From assembly GCF_963583255.1 (NCBI RefSeq), contig NC_084807.1:3847872-3911871 (forward strand): a stretch of 64,000 nucleotides of DNA. Direction: 5' to 3'. The stretch is from Pyrus communis. Lineage: Eukaryota > Streptophyta > Magnoliopsida > Rosales > Rosaceae. The translations under genes and the position numbers were made by a program. Shown in pieces: positions 22,746 through 32,770 of the stretch. The notes under the pieces were generated by a model. It was not told the origin of the DNA. It made no database searches and worked only from the letters and a program-made list of their open reading frames with translations. Every line of letters begins with the position of its first letter. Position 1 is the stretch's first letter.

Positions 22746-24599
22746 TTAGATTACAAACTTTCGCCCGCTAGAATTATAATCACAAGTTAACTCTTGTTTT
22801 GGTGCTATGTTCTTCTTGGAGAATAACATCATGTGTGGCATTCTCAAGTCGTCGTGATCATAGAGGATAGCTTGGCAAAATAGATTAGGACAGCTACTAT
22901 GATTGACAAATCTTCCAACATTCCCATGTTCCGTGGAACTAATAGCAAAGTCGTCATTATCTTGAAGTATTTCTCCTGCATACTCGCATATAAAATTTCC
23001 CTCTTGAATAAACGAGTGTGATCTAACACCCCATCCTTTTGATTTAGTCCTGAAGACTTCAAGTCTAAAACGAATGCCATGTTGACTCACTCTGTTTTTG
23101 CAAGAAGAAGGGCACTTACACAAAGGACCACATTCATACACAAGGGCATTCTTGTTCGTTCGATGTCCATTGTTATCATACGGCAAAACCCCTCCATTCT
23201 TCATTACACAAGAACATGGGTCAGATGCGGAGCATCCATCAAGGCAATGACAACCCTTTTGTGTGACCGCCTTGAAGAAATTTGGATAAATGATATTGCA
23301 TGTGTAATTGAAAAATGGAGTACTCTCATCATCTATTTCATTGACCATACGAATAGGCATCCTCTCTTTCCCTTCGGAGATATCATTTTTATAAACACCA
23401 CCCTTTGAAACTATTGGTCTCTTCGACTTGTCCAAAACTTTTCCCAATGTGAGTCGTGGCTGCCCCGAACACCTTCTCAATGAGAACTTAAAGACCATTT
23501 TACCAAATTTGTCTTTTTCTTGCCAAAATTCAACTACTTTGTAGAGACCATCATAAACATAAGTCGTGGAAGATCTGCTATTAGTACCCACCTCTAAACG
23601 TTTATGAATTACCCTTACAGGAGTTCCTTCTTCAATGCTATTCTTTAGTGCCAGGTTTCCACGCTCAAGTTTTTGATCCTTCGGTTCTTCACCCTTGACC
23701 ATCGAATTTCCACCTTCACCTGAATATATCAAGATATCAGAAGACTCTACATGGTTGCCATAACGCCCTGAATCCACAACGCTTGTGGCCACACTTTTCC
23801 CATCCTTTGTCATGTAATCAATACCATTTTGATAAGGATGATGAAGGCCAATAATAACTAGTTGAGCCCTGTATTGAAACTCATCGCCAACTTCAACTCC
23901 TGGAATGGTTCCTAATTGTTTCCTTGTGTTAACACACTTTCCTTGCTCTTTCAGACGCATTACAACTTCCATATGAATCTTACAACCAACATTTTTGTTG
24001 GACTTTTTAGCGTATTCTTGCGAAAGCTTAGTCAATAGCTCTTGATATGCACCCAAAGCCTCCTTCACCTTGCAACGCCGGGCTACATGTACGTCATCCA
24101 CGCCATCAACACTCAACTCATGATTAATAACATCCTTCTTGAGCTTAGCATCCTTGGCCAATAAAGACGAGCTCCTATCATTTGCATGTTTATTGCAATC
24201 ACCACCTATTGCTGATTTGCACTCAGGAATAACATTAGCATCTGGACAATTGATTCTCAAAGAAGAAGACACCACCCTTCCACAACCTTGGGGAAAATCC
24301 CGCTCAACGGGAATACTTCTAAACATCTTCCGAGGTGAGAGGCAATTGTCCATTGGTATGTTCTTAATACTAGAGGACTGAGAAAATAGCCCATACACCT
24401 TATCATTCTTCTCCGTATGGCCAACAATATTTGATGATTGGTCTATGATGCCACGATCTTCAGACTTGCTTGGTAGCACCCGAGCATCAAATAACCCACA
24501 TCCTATCGGGAATTCTCGAACAGCATCAACTCTTGGCCTCTTTATGGTGTAAGGAAAGCGATTGACATTCCTTTCCTCCGTCGTTTCCAGTGTAGACAT
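22746..24599 (-). CDS. SUVH-type SRA/pre-SET/SET protein, shortened SET, no post-SET
   Basis: A 617-residue single-exon frame, SUVH5/6-like. The frame is open to 24851, but the start at 24599 (MSTLETTEER) aligns with the first SUVH gene and follows a splice-acceptor-like sequence (CTTTTGGTACAG), so the hydrophobic N-terminal extension is intron readthrough. Variable N-terminus 1-175; conserved helix 178-196 (ALGAYQELLTKL); SRA about 231-382 (SDILIYSGEGGN, YVYDGLYKV). Pre-SET with nine cysteines (450-500). SET from about 510, with KGWGV and CEYAGE intact, but the segment between AGEIL and GNVGRF is about 25 residues short, lacking the YLFD part. NHSC reads NHSSCPN, and the protein stops at CDYNSSGRKFVI with no post-SET. 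Probably a nuclear methyl-DNA-binding protein of uncertain catalytic ability. Neighbours: the first SUVH gene and the fragment at 18174, same strand. Confidence 0.88.
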   Translation of the reverse strand: MSTLETTEERNVNRFPYTIKRPRVDAVREFPIGCGLFDARVLPSKSEDRGIIDQSSNIVGHTEKNDKVYGLFSQSSSIKNIPMDNCLSPRKMFRSIPVERDFPQGCGRVVSSSLRINCPDANVIPECKSAIGGDCNKHANDRSSSLLAKDAKLKKDVINHELSVDGVDDVHVARRCKVKEALGAYQELLTKLSQEYAKKSNKNVGCKIHMEVVMRLKEQGKCVNTRKQLGTIPGVEVGDEFQYRAQLVIIGLHHPYQNGIDYMTKDGKSVATSVVDSGRYGNHVESSDILIYSGEGGNSMVKGEEPKDQKLERGNLALKNSIEEGTPVRVIHKRLEVGTNSRSSTTYVYDGLYKVVEFWQEKDKFGKMVFKFSLRRCSGQPRLTLGKVLDKSKRPIVSKGGVYKNDISEGKERMPIRMVNEIDDESTPFFNYTCNIIYPNFFKAVTQKGCHCLDGCSASDPCSCVMKNGGVLPYDNNGHRTNKNALVYECGPLCKCPSSCKNRVSQHGIRFRLEVFRTKSKGWGVRSHSFIQEGNFICEYAGEILQDNDDFAISSTEHGNVGRFVNHSSCPNLFCQAILYDHDDLRMPHMMLFSKKNIAPKQELTCDYNSSGRKFVI

Positions 24600-25401
24600 A
24601 CTGAGTACCAACCTCTGTACCAAAAGATTTCCAAGAAAACCTATACACAACGTATAAAGTAGGAGCCGACCATATATTAACCAGGTACAACAGCCATGGT
24701 AATTTATGTCATGTGCAAGAGATAGAGAATAATACTTAATCAACACAATATGCATAATGTTTACTTCATATTTTAAATTAGATAAAAATAATAAATATAG
24801 ACAAATGCTGATTAATCTTAACACAACAATACTAAATTGGTATTGGCACAAGCGCTATTTAGTTTTAAAAAAAAAAATTACAGAAAATATGAAAAATATT
24901 TGATAATACATAAATCAAGGATGACCACCACCCCTCAGATCAAACTCAAGAACCAAAAGAAAAATAAAAAATCTCAAGAACCAAAATACCCCTGTAAAAA
25001 AAAGGACCGAAATTAACCATCGGTTGGATTTCTTAAAATTCAAACCGAATTAGGCACTCAACTCTTAAAAATTTAAAGGAAAAAATAACACTGATTTTGG
25101 TTGAAAAAAATCAAACAGATTTGTAAAAAATGGGGAATAAAGTAAGTGTTTGAATGCGAGTAACCGGTTTATTATACAAATTATAAAAATAAAAAAAATC
25201 CGAGATAAACTTTGAAGAATGCAATTAATCACAAACGTTTCTTTTATTAGCAATCATCACAAACGCCGACAGAAAAAGAAAACTACAGGACATATTTCTC
25301 ACCGCAACATATAAATTGAGAAAAAAAAAAAAAAAGAAGAAATTAATGGAACAAATATAAGTTGGAAAGAGTACAAAGCAAGAAATAATGAAGAGAAAAT
25401 A

Positions 25402-25500
25402 CCTGGAAGGCAGTGGAAGAGCAGAAGAAGTAGGATTGCAGTGGCACCACCCACCCTCTCTCGCTCGCCGATTCCTATTCGGTTTAGTATGCCCTGATAA
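25402..25500 (-). other. Probable 5' noncoding exon of the second SUVH gene
   Basis: On the minus strand CTGCCTTCCAG is followed by GTATTTTC (donor at 25400-25401). It would join the acceptor near 24618 across a 0.8-kb leader intron. A TATA run lies about 30 bases above the proposed 5' end. Confidence 0.5.
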
Positions 25501-25523
25501 ACCCAGAAATCTCAACACTCAGG

Positions 25524-25535
25524 TTATATTATATA
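25524..25535 (-). promoter_or_regulatory. TATA box of the second SUVH gene
   Basis: Minus-strand TATATAATATAA, suitably placed above the noncoding exon 25402-25500. Inferred from position and composition only. Confidence 0.45.
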
Positions 25536-25914
25536 GACAGAGATAGAAAGGCGTCCTTGTGTAGCGATCGAATCATCATTTATTAATTTTACTTACCTTC
25601 CTGCCCGAGTGCCGTGGTCGTGACTCGGACATTTCAGATTTTCCATTTTCTTTCTGTCTGCATAAATGATATGATCTATTTTATTTTGGTTAAAGAATAA
25701 ACTAAATTTTATAATAGACTAACACTAATATAATAAAAATTCATTTTTTTTGCGAAAATTGACGTAAGACCTTTCATTTACAAGTAAAGATGAATATTAC
25801 TAGATCGTAATACTAAATGATATGTTTCGAATTTTTTAACTGTTTGTTACTTGTTTAAAATTTTCAAAATTAAAATTTAACTGTTGAAATGATTTTCATA
25901 TTATCTATCATTTA

Positions 25915-26317
25915 GACCATCTCCAATGGTTGGGCTAAAAGTCAAATTTTTTAGCCCGAAAAATTTAGCTTTTAGCTCAAAAACAACTTTTCTACTTCAA
26001 TCGTTCTACCCTAAAATTTTAGCACGGGATTATTAAAGAATGAACTTAGGCTATTTTTTTTGTTAAATTAAATTTAAAAAAATAAATAAATATGTAGATT
26101 ATCGTAAATTAATTTTATGAACATTTTAATCTAAAAAAATTTAAATTCCAATAAATATTAGGTAGAGTCCACCCCGATTTCTGGGCTAAATTTCGGGGGG
26201 AATTTGGCATTGGTTTAGCATTTAGCATTTAGCTCAAAATTCCCATTTGGGTTGAAGTGGGTTTGAGGGGAAATTTTGGGGGGTAATTTGACTTTTAGCC
26301 CACCATTAGAGTTGGTC
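25915..26317. mobile_element. Tourist-like MITE, 403 bp, TTA duplication
   Basis: Flanked by TTA (25912-25914 and 26318-26320). The ends are GACCATCTCCAATGGTTGGG and the inverse of GACCAACTCTAATGGTGGG. The inverted repeats continue through GGCTAAAAGTCAAATT. Confidence 0.85.
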
Positions 26318-26428
26318 TTAATATTACAAGTGCTTTAATTGGTATATTTGATTTTCAGAAATGTTTAAATTTTCTATTTTAATATCAGCCATCATTTTTC
26401 ATATCATTCGGTACTAAGAAGTATATTT

Positions 26429-26610
26429 AAAAAAATCAATAAAATTTTAAGAAAACTAATAAAAAAATTTGAAAATTTTAAGCTTTAATAATAAGAATAA
26501 AATAAAAAGTAAAGTAAATAGTATTAATATTGATTTTTTAATGTAAAAATATGATTTTTTTTTAAAATGAACAATACGATGAACTTTTCATTAAAATTCT
26601 TTAAAATTTT
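26429..26610 (-). mobile_element. Worn, inverted copy of the GGGAGTTTTAACG MITE family
   Basis: Reverse complement of the family: AGAAAACTAATAAAAAAA at the left, AGTAAAGTAAATAGTATTAA in the middle, and GAACTTTTCATTAAAATTCTT at the right. Confidence 0.55.
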
Positions 26611-26948
26611 TAGAGTATTTCATATTTGGCGCCGGTTACAAAAACTGACCTGATAATTTCCATAAAGGCAAAAAAAAATCTAAACCGAAGCCATTTTATA
26701 GGTTTACTGAAAATCGAGAAAATTTAAAAAAAAAAAATCGTTATTCGATCGAGTCAAGTTAACCAATTTTTCCATGTTCCTCGCCCGTCACCGCAAATCC
26801 AGTGCCCCAAGACGCTAGCCATTTCTCTATATCCAGCGCCAAATCTCATCCAAGGCAGGTGGTGTCGCCAGCCCTTCAATCAAAAGCCGAAATTCGATTT
26901 ACAAATTCCTAAAATTAAAATATCAAAAGACGAGAAACAGAGAGGGTC

Positions 26949-26954
<6 letters not shown>

Positions 26955-27032
<78 letters not shown>
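26955..27032. repeat. (AT)n(AG)n compound microsatellite
   Basis: About 13 AT units followed by about 26 AG units, inside copy A. The matching place in copy B has only GATATAGAAAGAGAG, so the expansion came after the duplication. Confidence 0.95.
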
Positions 27033-27041
<9 letters not shown>

Positions 27042-27438
27042 ATGGTGTGGTGTGGCTGGAGAAGTTGCAAACTGAGTCGAGAGAAGGTGTAGGAGTCGAT
27101 AAAGAGGAAAGTGAAATTGAGTGAAGACCTAAGAGAGAGAATTGATTTTAAATGGAGAACTGAGATTCAATTTCATTCAAATCATACAGTTAACATTAAT
27201 CATTTAATAAAAACAATAAAAGATATTTTCTGGTTGGTTCTATTTTATCAAACAAACCCTTCATGGAAACTAAATACCATACTGACATTTTCGATAAGTT
27301 CTAAGTTCATTTATCGAATGATTTAGGATTATCAGGTTCAGTTTTCTCAGCTCGAGTTTGGTATGGTTAAGTTTGGGTTAATTTTTGGGTGGTGCTATCT
27401 ACATACCCGTTTTAAGACCATGTATAGAGTTGATGCAT

Positions 27439-27622
27439 GCCTAGTGCCAGAAGGTCAAGGAAGTTGGTGACCTGATGATAGGCGATCCGACGACTGAAGC
27501 CTTGGTGGACGGTGACCATAACTATAATGGTCCTAAGGTAGGGAAATTCCTTGTCAGGTAAGTTCCAACCCGCACGAAAGGCGTAACGATCTAGGCACTG
27601 TCTTGGAGAGAGGCTTAGTGAA
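27439..27622 (+). pseudogene. Nuclear copy of plastid 23S rRNA (NUPT fragment)
   Basis: About 184 bp match the universal large-subunit rRNA core: GGTCAAGGAAGTTGGTGACC, TAACTATAATGGTCCTAAGG and GCACGAAAGGCGTAACGATC. The end pattern (GCACTGTCTTGGAGAGAGGC followed by TTAGTGAAA) is that of plastid 23S rather than plant mitochondrial 26S. Most differences from the plastid sequence are C to T or G to A, as expected of methylated organelle DNA decaying in the nucleus. It sits in the private insertion of copy A, flanked by unrelated AT-rich DNA. It is not a functional rRNA. Confidence 0.9.
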
Positions 27623-28789
27623 ACCACTATGGCTCTCTCATACTTCTCTCAATTTTCGATCATTAGATCAAATGTATTAAGAAAATCACAAGACAAAAAT
27701 TAACAAACGTGTATTAGAAGTAAAAAGAAACACGTGACTAGCTCTACGCTATTTTTTTCAACCATCCAAATCACCATAAAAATTTTGTTTCCTTGATTGT
27801 TGCGTGACTCATCGAGGAAAAGTCGATCTTTAGCAAGAGATTTTTTAGTATGCCAGGAATACAGACCGATACATCGTGTCATAGTACAAATAGTTGGAGT
27901 TTTTTTTTTTCTAGTTTTCAACCACTTGTATTATGACACTTGATGTACCGAATTGTATTCCCGTCACACTGAAATTTTTTTAGTCTTTTTCATTAAATTT
28001 GAACTCAAATGTCACCCTCTTCAATGCCGCCAGCTACAGAAAACAGTGCACTTTTGTTATGGAAAAAACAATAGTCCTTGACTATGAAAGAAAAGGAGAT
28101 AGATTGTTTGCCCTCCTATTTGGGTGTCATTCCCAGCTTTTTGTATTTTGTGTGATCATGGTTAAACTATGTCAACATTTTATATTAATTTTTTTATAGA
28201 GATAATAAGATAAAAAATAATAAAAATATAAAATATTAACATGGTTTAACTGTGATCGTATAAATAGAAAAGGATAAAAAAAACACCCAAACATGAGGAC
28301 AAACGATCCGTCTTCGAAAGAAAATCCTAGAACCTAGGGGACCACAAAATCACAATATTATTTATTAGACGTCAACCAAAGCCAAGAATAAAGTGGACCC
28401 GCAACATCCCATTAACCTATTTTGGATACAAGTCTTAATTAATGCACAACTTTTTCCCATAATTAGCACTACATATTCTTCACGTTTCTCGCTTCCCATT
28501 GGTTTAGGTAAAGTATTCCATTCTTAGTTTGAAAGCAATTTACATTTAAAGAGACCATATCTACGTGAGATTGTGATTTAATAATTCAATGTTATGAAAA
28601 GGAAAATGACTTATTTGAATAGGTTTACGGTTGTTAATGCGTTTCTTTTCAATAAATAATGATATGTGTAAATTTTTAACATATATTAGTAGATCAATGT
28701 GTCACATGATGCAGAATATATTTTATTTAAGTTCTCATGATAAGAGAAAACATCATCCCAAAATCGAACTGATAATTTTGGTAAAAGAA

Positions 28790-30390
28790 AAAGAAAAACT
28801 AAAATTGAACCCTTATTTTTGGTTTCCTAAAATTCAAGAAAATCGAAAAAAAATTTAGTATTCGGTTTGGCTCAGGTAAACTGATTTTTACATGTTCCCT
28901 ACCCATCATGGCAATCCACCACTCCAAGACGTTAGCTATTTCTCCAAATTCGACATTGAATCTCGTCTGAGGAAGGTGGTGTCCCAAACCCTTCAATCGA
29001 AAAGCCCTAATTCAATTTTGTAAATTCCTATTTTAATAATATGCAATATCGTACCTTGACCGCTGGAGAGAGCGCACATGTGTGTATGTGTGGTCAACGG
29101 CGAGATGGTAGAGTTGGTGGTGGGAAATGACGCCGGAGAGGAGAAAGAGAGGGTCAAAGGGATATAGAAAGAGAGTTGAGGGTGGTGTGGTATGATGTTA
29201 CTAGAGAAGTTGCAAACTAAGTTAAGAGACGGAGATGAGGCATCAGAGTTGAGAGAACGGAGAGTTAAACTGAGTAAAGTTATTAAACGGATGGCTGAGT
29301 ATCAATTTCAACCAAGTCCAATGGTTAATATTAATTTATTTAATAAAATTAGTAAAAGATATTTTTGGTTCGGTTCTGTTTTATGCAACCCTTCATGAAA
29401 ATCAAATACCATACTGACATTTTCATTAAATTCGATTTCAGTTGCCGAACGATTCGGATTATCAGGTTGGATTTTTAAGGTTCGAGTTTTTTTTTTTTTT
29501 TTTTTTTTTTGGGGCTCTATTTTCAGCCATCCAAATCCAGGGGACCACACAATCACAATACTATTATTATTAGACGTCAACCAAAGTCAAAAATAAAGTC
29601 GACCCATAACATTTTTTTTTTTCGGTACATCAAGATATGCTAATGAGACTCTTTTAAAGTAAAACTCTCTTATGGCTAGAAAGAGGTTAAAATGCCTAAG
29701 TCTTTCTGGTCTTTGAAATGAGTGGATAACCGTAACTTGTCATCAGTTGTCCACCTTTTTTAAAAAGAAAAAGAGACTAGACTTTTTGCCACTAACAGTT
29801 TAACATTAATTCTCGTGCTAACATTATAAAATATTATGTAAAAAACTTGAGGGGACAAAACCACTTAGAATTACGGTCTAATAATATTCCTTTTTACTTG
29901 TAAGCGAAAGGTATTAGGTTAGATTCTCGTCAAATACGAATTTAAACCACATTATTGCTAGCCTATTGTAAGGTTTAGCTCACTCCATTACTCCTTTAAT
30001 GTAGATAATATCGTTTGTTTAAAATAAAAAAATACTTAAGGAGACAGAGAGTCCAAATCCCACTTTTAAGAGTAGCACTTCTGTTAAAATGAATATTTGG
30101 CCTTGGCCCCCATGAAATCCCATTAACCTATTTTGAGTACGTCTTATTATACACAACTCTTTTTCCCATTATTTGCACTACATATTCTTTACGTTTCAGA
30201 CTTCTCATTGGTTTAAGTATTCCATTCTCTGTTGGAAAGCAATTTCATGTAAAGAGAATCTTGCTGCCGTAGCATCGAGATCTAATAGTTCAAATGTTAT
30301 GCGAAGGAAAATGACTTATTTGAATGGATTCACGGTTACTATTGCGTATCTTTTTAACAAACAATAACATGTATAAGTTTTTAATACATG
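28790..30390 (+). repeat. Tandem segmental duplication, copy B
   Basis: Partner of copy A (26660-28720). It lacks the microsatellite and the rRNA insertion and has its own insertion at about 29612-30110. Both copies end with the collinear stretch around GGAAAATGACTTATTTGAAT (28601 / 30307). Confidence 0.8.
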
Positions 30391-30483
30391 ATATTATTCT
30401 CCATGTAAATCCTTCTCGTTTCATTGGGTTAGAAATTAGTGAGCATAATAAACGTGTTGAAGGTGGGAGCTTCACATGAAAAG

Positions 30484-30680
30484 GTCAGGAGGATTTTCGC
30501 CAGATCCTTCAATCACATCAGTTCATTATACATCGTGCGGTTATAAATCATTGTAAATTTTTTTATTTAAAATTGAATATAAACCGTATTTGACAAAAAT
30601 TGGTCGCACGATGTACGATGAATGGATGTGATTGGAGGATCCCTGAAATCCTCTGAGGATCCGACGAGGATCCTCTCTCA
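30484..30680. mobile_element. MITE of the GAGGATCC family, copy 3
   Basis: Contains CATCGTGCGGTTATAAATCA and its inverse-type partner GCACGATGTACGATGAATGG around a TTTATTTAAAATTGAATA core, and ends with GACGAGGATCCTCTC. Followed at about 30695-30740 by a scrap of the GGGAGTTTTAACG family, inverted. Confidence 0.65.
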
Positions 30681-30869
30681 TGAAAAGATCCCGCATAAAA
30701 TTTTAGAAAACTAATGAAAAAGACTTGAAAACTGTGAAAGTTAACCAAAAACCATGTAATAACTTTATTTAATGGTTAGGACAAAGCCTAACACTAAAAC
30801 AGTCCAATTAAAATGGCCCAAATATTGAGTTTCCAAATTTACCCCAAACGGCAAGCCTTTTTGTTCGTT

Positions 30870-31254
30870 TAATATCCCTGTTCAGCTATGCATTTCTCTG
30901 CTATTCTCTGTCTCCTCTGTTCCTTCTTGAACCTTCCGTTTAAACACAAGAAAATTGAAATCCCGCAGGCCCTCCCTCTCCTTGCATCGGCGAAGGAGGT
31001 TTTTCAAATTAAGAACAATTGTCTCCTGCAAATTTTCGCCATCTTTTTGGAGCTCAGAACCTCTTCCCAAATTTTCACTGAACAATATTCTCGCTTTCCA
31101 TCTTCTCACAACTCAGATCCTCTCCCCACCTTGAATTCCAATCGATAGAATAAATTTGAGCCTTGCCGCTTATATTTCTGTAGCGAGCTTTTGTCGCCCT
31201 TTACCTCTGCGAGGATCCTTGTTTCAGCATATCTGGCCGAATCTGGTAGGTAAA
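30870..31254 (+). other. Possible orphan first exon or transcript leader
   Basis: CT-rich, leader-like sequence, much less AT-rich than its surroundings, ending at a good donor (GGTAGGTAAAG at about 31247-31257). The 86-codon frame at 30888-31148 has no recognised domain. No downstream exon was found; the next 3 kb is minisatellite. It may be a noncoding transcript or a captured promoter and first exon. Uncertain. Confidence 0.3.
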
Positions 31255-32617
31255 GATCTACTCTTCATGATCCCCTTTTCTATTTTGTTACTTATGTGTT
31301 TTGGATGAGGTGGATCTTCATCTGATCTTTAAAATGGGGAAGATAAGTCGATGTTTTCACTGGTAGTGAATGAGTGTAGGTGCTTTGGGCCTGATGGAGT
31401 TGGAATAGCATTTGCGTTTCCTACTTGCTACTTCTGTAATTTCCCATGAAGTACAATGAAATTCTCTTTTCTTATGAACAAAAGAGCAATAGTCTTGTAA
31501 AAGGTAAGCCAAAAGATGTGCAGCAACATGACATATTAAGATACAAAATAGACCATCTATTTTTCATCTCGTTGTTGCATGAATAATTCAAGCGATTTCA
31601 AGTTAAGATATACAGACTTCAAATTTGGAATTTTTTTTTTTATTAGCCTTATCGTACGGTATTGAGCAAGTATTTGGTAAGAGATTGGTAATGCTGCTAA
31701 ATGATATATATCGCGTGGTTGTTTTCGACTATTTTCTACACATGAAAATTTTAGGAGTTTAATGGAATTTTCAAAGCTTAAACCATCTTAAATATTGGAT
31801 TAAATATATGGAAATTTTTAAAGAACGAGCATGCCTGCGAAAATTCGCGAGTAGAAAGCCAAATAGTTTTTATGGTTTAGTACAAATGTTCAGTTTAAGA
31901 AATAGTCAGTGTTCAGTTTAAAAAATAGTGATAGTACCCGTATTTAGTTTTAGAAATAGTTAGCGTTTAGTTTACGAAATACTGATAGTACCAGTATTCA
32001 ATTTAAGAAATAGTCAATGCTCACTTTAAGAAATAGTGATATTATCGTGTTTAATTCTGGAAATAGTTAGTGGTCAGTTTACGAAATAGTTTCAGTTTAA
32101 GAAATAGGCAATGTTCAATTCTAGAAATAGTTTGTGTTCAATTTAAGAAATAGTGATGTACAAGTGTTCAGTTTACGAAATAGTGATAGTACCAGTATTC
32201 AGTTTAAGAAATAGTGATGTACTAGTTTTCAGTTTACGAAATAGTGATAGTACCAGTGTTCAGTTTAAGAAATAGTCAATACTCACTTTAAGAAATAATG
32301 ATATTGTCGTGTTTAGTTCTGAAAATAGTTAGTGGTCAATTTACGAAATAGTGATAGTACCAGTGTTCAATTTTAGAAACAGTCCGTATTCAGTTTAAGA
32401 AATAATGATAGTACCGGTGTTTAGTTTATAAAATAGTGATAGTACCAGTGTTTAGTTTAAGAAATAGTCATTGCTCACTTTAAAAAATAATCAGTGCTCA
32501 CTTTAAGAAATAGTGATATTATCGTGTTTAGTTCTAGAAATAGTTTGTGGTCAGTTTACAAAATAGTGATAGTACTAGTGTTCAGTTTAAGAAATAGTCA
32601 ATGTTCAATTCTATAAA

Positions 32618-32770
32618 GGGAGTTTTAACGAAAAGTCCATGGTACTGTTCACTTTAACGAAAAACCACATTTTTACACTAAAAAATCAATCATGCTACTA
32701 TTCACTTTACCCTTTATATTGTCCTTATCATTAAAACTCAAATTTTCAAGCCTTTTTCATTAGTTTTCCT
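32618..32770 (+). mobile_element. GGGAGTTTTAACG MITE inserted in the minisatellite
   Basis: 153 bp, starting GGGAGTTTTAACGAAAAG and ending CATTAGTTTTCCT. Exact 9-bp duplication TTCTATAAA at 32609-32617 and 32771-32779. Removing one duplication and the element restores a normal array monomer, so both boundaries are certain. Confidence 0.92.

Larger units (their letters stand above)
26660..28720 (+). repeat. Tandem segmental duplication, copy A
   Basis: Copy A is collinear with copy B (28790-30390). Shared blocks include the GCAGGTGGTGTCGCC / GGAAGGTGGTGTCCC region (26862 / 28973), GAGAAGTTGCAAACT (27059 / 29202), ACCATACTGACATTTTC (27277 / 29408) and GGGGACCACAAAATCAC (28338 / 29540). Copy A has a private insertion at about 27370-28270 that contains plastid rRNA, plus a microsatellite. 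It has no coding gene. Confidence 0.8.

Noticed and set aside
24600..24851. N-terminal extension of the second SUVH frame with hydrophobic, membrane-like stretches
   Set aside because: Preceded by no promoter, unlike any SUVH N-terminus, and ends at a splice-acceptor-like site; most likely intron readthrough.
27412..27627. 71-codon minus-strand open frame
   Set aside because: It lies antisense across the plastid 23S rRNA fragment; the sequence is rRNA-derived.
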